This document shows, piece after piece, positions 56,408 to 62,753 of a stretch of DNA of 62,753 bases. The translations under genes and the position numbers were made by a program. Position 1 is the first letter of the stretch; the number at the start of each line of letters is the position of its first letter. Source of the DNA: Seongchinamella sediminis. Its GTDB lineage: Bacteria > Pseudomonadota > Gammaproteobacteria > Pseudomonadales > Halieaceae. The notes beneath the pieces are model-generated. The model was not told where the DNA came from. It saw only the letters and a list, made by a program, of their open reading frames with translations, and searched no databases. The DNA is taken from positions 1 to 62,753 of the forward strand of contig NZ_QRAN01000009.1 in the NCBI RefSeq assembly GCF_003457605.1. The letters are read 5' to 3'.

Positions 56408-57937
56408 CTACTGCTGCGGCAGGAACTGCTCGGTCAGCTTGTCGATAGACCAGGAGTCGGGGCGCTGGCTCGGCGGATACTCGGCAAAGGTCTGCAGGTA
56501 GCGCGTGGTTGCCGCGCTGGCCAGGTAAATCCGCGGCGCCTTGTCAATCATCCAGTCCCAGTAGGTATTGGAATTGTGGTCGGCGCGCTCGTAGGGATCA
56601 CGCCGCAGGTGGAAAATTTTCGGCAGGCGAAGGGTCACCTCGGGCTCGGCCCACAGGGCCATGGTTTGCGCCCGGTTCTCTGCGTACACCACCTTCCAGT
56701 CACCCAGGCGCACGCATACGGGCAGGCCGCCGTCGTTGTGGTAAACGAATTCCTGCCGCGGCCCCCTGCCCACCTCGCCAGTCAGGTAGGGCAGGAAGTT
56801 ATAGCCATCCAGGTGCAGCTTTGATTGCTTGCTGCCGACCCGCCTGCCCTTGAGCAGGTCCTGCTTGAGCGCCGGGTCTCCGGCAGCCGCCACCAGGGTC
56901 GGCATCCAGTCCAGGTGGGACATGATCTCGTTGGATACCTGCCCCGGGGCGATCTTGCCCGGCCAGCGCACTACCGCCGGCACCCGGTAGGCCCCCTCCC
57001 AGTTGGAATTTTTCTCGCTGCGGAACGGCGTAATACCGGCATCGGGCCAGGTATTGAAGTGCACGCCGTTATCGGTGGAATAGAACACGATGGTGTTGTC
57101 GGCAATGCCCAGGTCATCCAGCTGGTCGAGCATTTCCCCCACCAATTCGTCGTGGGCCACCATCACGTCGTTGTAGAAATCCTGGCCGGACTTGCCCAGG
57201 TGCTTTGCCGCCGGGTGGGTGCGGAAATGCATCCCGGTGGTGTTAACCCAGACAAAAAACGGTTTGTCGGCCTTCACCGACTTGTCGACGAACTTCTTCG
57301 CCGCGGCGACAAATTCCTCGTCGGCGGTTTCCATGCGCTTGCGGGTCAGGGCGCCGGTGTCCTCAATACGGCCATCGGCGTAGGAGCGAATCACACCCCG
57401 GGGGCCAAACATCTTGCGGAAGGCCGGATCCCTGGGGTAGTCCACGTCCTCCGGTTCCTCCTCGGCATTGAGGTGATAGAGATTGCCGAAGAACTCGTCA
57501 AAGCCGTGGTTGGTGGGCAGGTGCTCGTCCTTGTCGCCCAGGTGGTTCTTGCCGAACTGGCCGGTAGCATAACCGTGGGTTTTCAGCACCTCGGCAATGG
57601 TGATGTCACGGTCGGTGATGCCCAGTTCGGCGCCCGGCAGGCCCACCTTGGACAGCCCGGTGCGCAGCGGTGTCTGCCCGGTAATAAAGCTGGAACGCCC
57701 GGCGGTGCAGCTCTGGTCGCCGTAGTAATCGGTGAAACGCATGCCCTCGTTGGCGATACGGTCGATGTTGGGGGTGCGATAACCCATGATGCCATCGCTG
57801 TAGGCGCTGATATTGCTGATACCGATATCGTCGCCCCAGAATACCAGGATGTTGGGTTTTTCCGCCGCCAGCGCCGGCAGGGCCAGGCTGGTCAGCAGCA
57901 CCACGCCGGCGCGAGCCAGCAGGGACAGCTTTATCAT
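56408..57937 (-). CDS. Arylsulfatase-type sulfatase
   Basis: A 509-residue exported sulfatase with a signal peptide (VVLLTSLALPALAAEKP), metal-binding NILVFWGDDIGI and SMDNGVHF-type YSTDNGVHFNTW, and the formylglycine motif CTAGRSSFITGQ (Cys77). The motif is C-x-A-x-R, not the aerobic C-x-P-x-R. QFGKNHLGD and GFDEFFGNLYHL fit the arylsulfatase group. It cleaves sulfate esters, perhaps from algal polysaccharide. No maturase gene is next to it. ATG 57937 follows GAGGAAA by 6 bases. Confidence 0.9.
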   Translation of the reverse strand: MIKLSLLARAGVVLLTSLALPALAAEKPNILVFWGDDIGISNISAYSDGIMGYRTPNIDRIANEGMRFTDYYGDQSCTAGRSSFITGQTPLRTGLSKVGLPGAELGITDRDITIAEVLKTHGYATGQFGKNHLGDKDEHLPTNHGFDEFFGNLYHLNAEEEPEDVDYPRDPAFRKMFGPRGVIRSYADGRIEDTGALTRKRMETADEEFVAAAKKFVDKSVKADKPFFVWVNTTGMHFRTHPAAKHLGKSGQDFYNDVMVAHDELVGEMLDQLDDLGIADNTIVFYSTDNGVHFNTWPDAGITPFRSEKNSNWEGAYRVPAVVRWPGKIAPGQVSNEIMSHLDWMPTLVAAAGDPALKQDLLKGRRVGSKQSKLHLDGYNFLPYLTGEVGRGPRQEFVYHNDGGLPVCVRLGDWKVVYAENRAQTMALWAEPEVTLRLPKIFHLRRDPYERADHNSNTYWDWMIDKAPRIYLASAATTRYLQTFAEYPPSQRPDSWSIDKLTEQFLPQQ

Positions 57938-58014
57938 TGCGATTTCCTCTTTGTTTTTATCACAGACAGGCCGGCAGCAAAGCACTCATCCGCACCGGCC
58001 ACGATCAAGTATAG

Positions 58015-58305
58015 CTAACCAGCCGGTTTATTCTTTTCGAAGGCTGCCCGCTGTTCCGCCGTTGCCTCGGTCTGGTAGCGCGCCTTCCACTCTCCGTAGG
58101 GCATGCCATAGACCCGCTCCCGGGCCTGGTCGTAATCCACGCTGACACCCGCTTCCTCGGCGGCGGCCATATACCACTTCGACAGGCAGTTGCGGCAGAA
58201 GCCGGCAAGGTTCATCAGGTCGATGTTCTGCACATCCTTGCGGCTGTCCAGGTGTTCCAGCAGCCGGCGAAATACCGCGGCCTCAATTTTGTCGTTGTCA
58301 GACAT
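58015..58305 (-). CDS. DUF1244 family protein
   Basis: A 96-residue protein of the DUF1244 family, recognised by VFRRLLEHLDSRKDVQNIDLMNLAGFCRNCLSKWY, then GMPYGEWKARYQTEATAEQ, here split by eye. It forms small helical bundles in solved structures; its role is unknown. The CRNC pair and its length are standard. The sulfatase gene is next on the same strand, but there is no evidence of common function. Confidence 0.88.
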   Translation of the reverse strand: MSDNDKIEAAVFRRLLEHLDSRKDVQNIDLMNLAGFCRNCLSKWYMAAAEEAGVSVDYDQARERVYGMPYGEWKARYQTEATAEQRAAFEKNKPAG

Positions 58306-58346
58306 CTGTATTCTCCTTGTGAACCAGCGCCAACCGGAAGCGGGTT

Positions 58347-58839
58347 TCAGTCGGCGGCTGGGTGACCGGCAACAGCGTCCGGACCTTCGGTGAGCAGGGC
58401 CTCAATGATTTCTCCCTGTCCGGGGTAGCGCCATTGCACCTCGTCCATTTTCGCGATTTCCAGCCAGAAGGCCCGCCTCACCTCCAGCACCGCCGGGTCG
58501 ATGGTGCCGGAGTTGGCGTGTATCTCACAGCTGTACAGGTGGAACCCGGTATCGAATACCGCCAGCAGGCGCCGGGGAATCAGGTCCAGGCCCGTTTCCT
58601 CCAGGGTCTCGCGGTGGGCGGTGCACTGTGCCGATTCTCCCTGTCGGGACTTGCCGCCCGGCGGTGTCAGCCCGCCGGCGCGGGAATCAACCACCAGCAT
58701 GCGCCCGTGAACGACCGTCAGGCAGCCCGCTGACAGGGCAAAATCGGGCTCGCCCTGGTAGGGGCAGACGGGCTCCACCGCGGTGCTGCAGGCACTGACC
58801 ATACCCGCCATGAGGCCAGACGCCAGGGCCCTGCACCAG

Positions 58840-58865
<26 letters not shown>
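58347..58865 (-). CDS. Nudix hydrolase, predicted lipoprotein
   Basis: A 172-residue protein with an intact Nudix box, GGKSRQGESAQCTAHRETLE followed by ETG (G-x5-E-x7-RE-x-x-EE-x-G). With the ATG at 58865 the first 26 residues read as a lipoprotein signal: Arg12, a hydrophobic core ALASGLMAGM and a VSAC lipobox with Cys26. Two later Cys (VEPVCPYQ, SAGCLTV) could form a disulphide. If this holds, the enzyme works in the periplasm, unusual for Nudix proteins. It overlaps the dnaE stop by 26 bases; a start at 58805 inside would give a cytoplasmic form. Confidence 0.8.
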
Positions 58866-62322
<3,457 letters not shown>

Positions 62323-62405
62323 GGGGAAAGTGTAACGCCGAACTCTGCCCGGGGGCCACAATTATGCGCTGGCCAGCCTGTGGAAACGCCTTGAAATCCA
62401 CCCCG

Positions 62406-62432
62406 TGTCATTCCGGCGAACGCCGGAATCCA
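62406..62432. repeat. REP-like palindrome, copy 2
   Basis: TGTCATTCCGGCGAACGCCG followed by GAATCCA, stem ATTCCGGCG/CGCCGGAAT. It is the reverse-complement family member of the element at 26507-26533. It lies between dnaE and the tandem array. Confidence 0.75.
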
Positions 62433-62485
62433 GGATGTTTGCCTGCAATTCAAGGACAGAGGGATGCGGATAAACCCCGGCTTGC

Positions 62486-62753
62486 CCCAGGGCACCCTCT
62501 CTTGCGCTTACAGCGCAATTCACCTTGTGCCCCAGGGCACCCTCTCTTGCGCTTACAGCGCAATTCACCTTGTACCCCAGGGCACCCTCTCTTGCGCTTA
62601 CAGCGCAATTCACCTTGTACCCCAGGGCACCCTCTCTTGCGCTTACAGCGCAATTCACCTTGTACCCCAGGGCACCCTCTCTTGCGCTTACAGCGCAATT
62701 CACCTTGTACCCCAGGGCACCCTCTCTTGCGCTTACAGCGCAATTCACCTTGT
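62486..62753. repeat. 45-bp tandem repeat array (at least six copies, runs off the right edge)
   Basis: Units start at 62486, 62531, 62576, 62621, 62666 and 62711 (the last is cut after 43 bases). Copies are identical apart from a TGC/TAC change at the first unit's end and the entry context. Each unit contains the inverted repeat TTGCGC-TTACA-GCGCAA and the palindrome-like TGCCC/GGGCA. Being 45 bases, the minus strand stays open as a 15-residue repeat (NCAVSAREGALGYKV), but no start signal supports translation. There are no spacers, so it is not a CRISPR array. Confidence 0.95.

Noticed and set aside
62362-62748. Repetitive 128-codon frame over the 45-bp array
   Set aside because: Open only because the unit length is a multiple of three; no start signal or flanking native sequence. 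Kept as a repeat, not as a gene.
62486-62753. CRISPR array
   Set aside because: Head-to-tail repeats with no unique spacers and no cas genes.

Overview
The window reads as a gammaproteobacterial chromosome carrying the integrase-proximal end of an integrative and conjugative element (ICE). The chromosomal order alaS, lysC, csrA, tRNA-Ser resembles that of Pseudomonas and its relatives. HMG-CoA reductase, an exosortase-H-type sorting signal, a sterol-desaturase-like enzyme, an arylsulfatase and a siderophore-type TonB receptor fit a marine lineage such as the Cellvibrionales (Halieaceae or Spongiibacteraceae). That placement is inference; no rRNA is present.

Positions 1-19864 are the ICE, of the PFGI-1/SXT-like gene-family set (TIGR037xx families), integrated into the 3' end of tRNA-Ser(GCT) (19809-19899, minus strand). 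Reading inward from the tRNA there are an integrase and excisionase, then a LexA/CI-like repressor between two groups of TGCTAA/TTAGC repeats. A leftward replication/partition block follows: Cro-like regulator, ParB, DUF2857, STY4528 family, TIGR03761, ParR-like, ParM/StbA, DUF3577, RadC and DUF6573. Next is an 836-bp stretch with no gene, a backbone tyrosine recombinase, PilL, a small membrane protein, PFL_4693, a lytic transglycosylase, PFL_4695, the coupling protein TraD and a DUF4400 membrane protein. Beyond DUF4400 is a cargo site with an Xre-RES toxin-antitoxin pair with palindromic operators, a DEDDh exonuclease, and the N-terminal stump of a nuclease-like gene cut by an IS3-family element running off the left edge. 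The relaxase and the rest of the conjugation machinery would lie further left.

Positions 19997-39867 are ordinary chromosome: csrA, lysC, alaS, a HIT hydrolase, a Trm112-like protein, an M23 peptidase, greB, an MFS transporter, an iron-regulated TonB receptor, HMG-CoA reductase, a midcut-by-XrtH protein, a membrane hydroxylase, a crotonase, an MDR dehydrogenase, a nitronate monooxygenase, a UDG-like protein and gcvP. Positions 39984-41652 hold an AT-richer HipA/HipB-like module whose HipA gene contains nine perfect hexanucleotide repeats.

Positions 41852-62322 carry a TPR protein, a tandem universal stress protein, a periplasmic peroxiredoxin-like protein, a four-gene operon (46016-50138) with a MotA/ExbB-like and a MotB/OmpA-like subunit, a DUF885 peptidase, an RND pump, an arylsulfatase, DUF1244, a predicted lipoprotein Nudix hydrolase and dnaE. 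The right edge is a 45-bp tandem repeat array. The MotAB/ZorAB-like operon is the strongest candidate for an uncharacterised system. The set of radC-type leaders in the ICE is the strongest regulatory observation.
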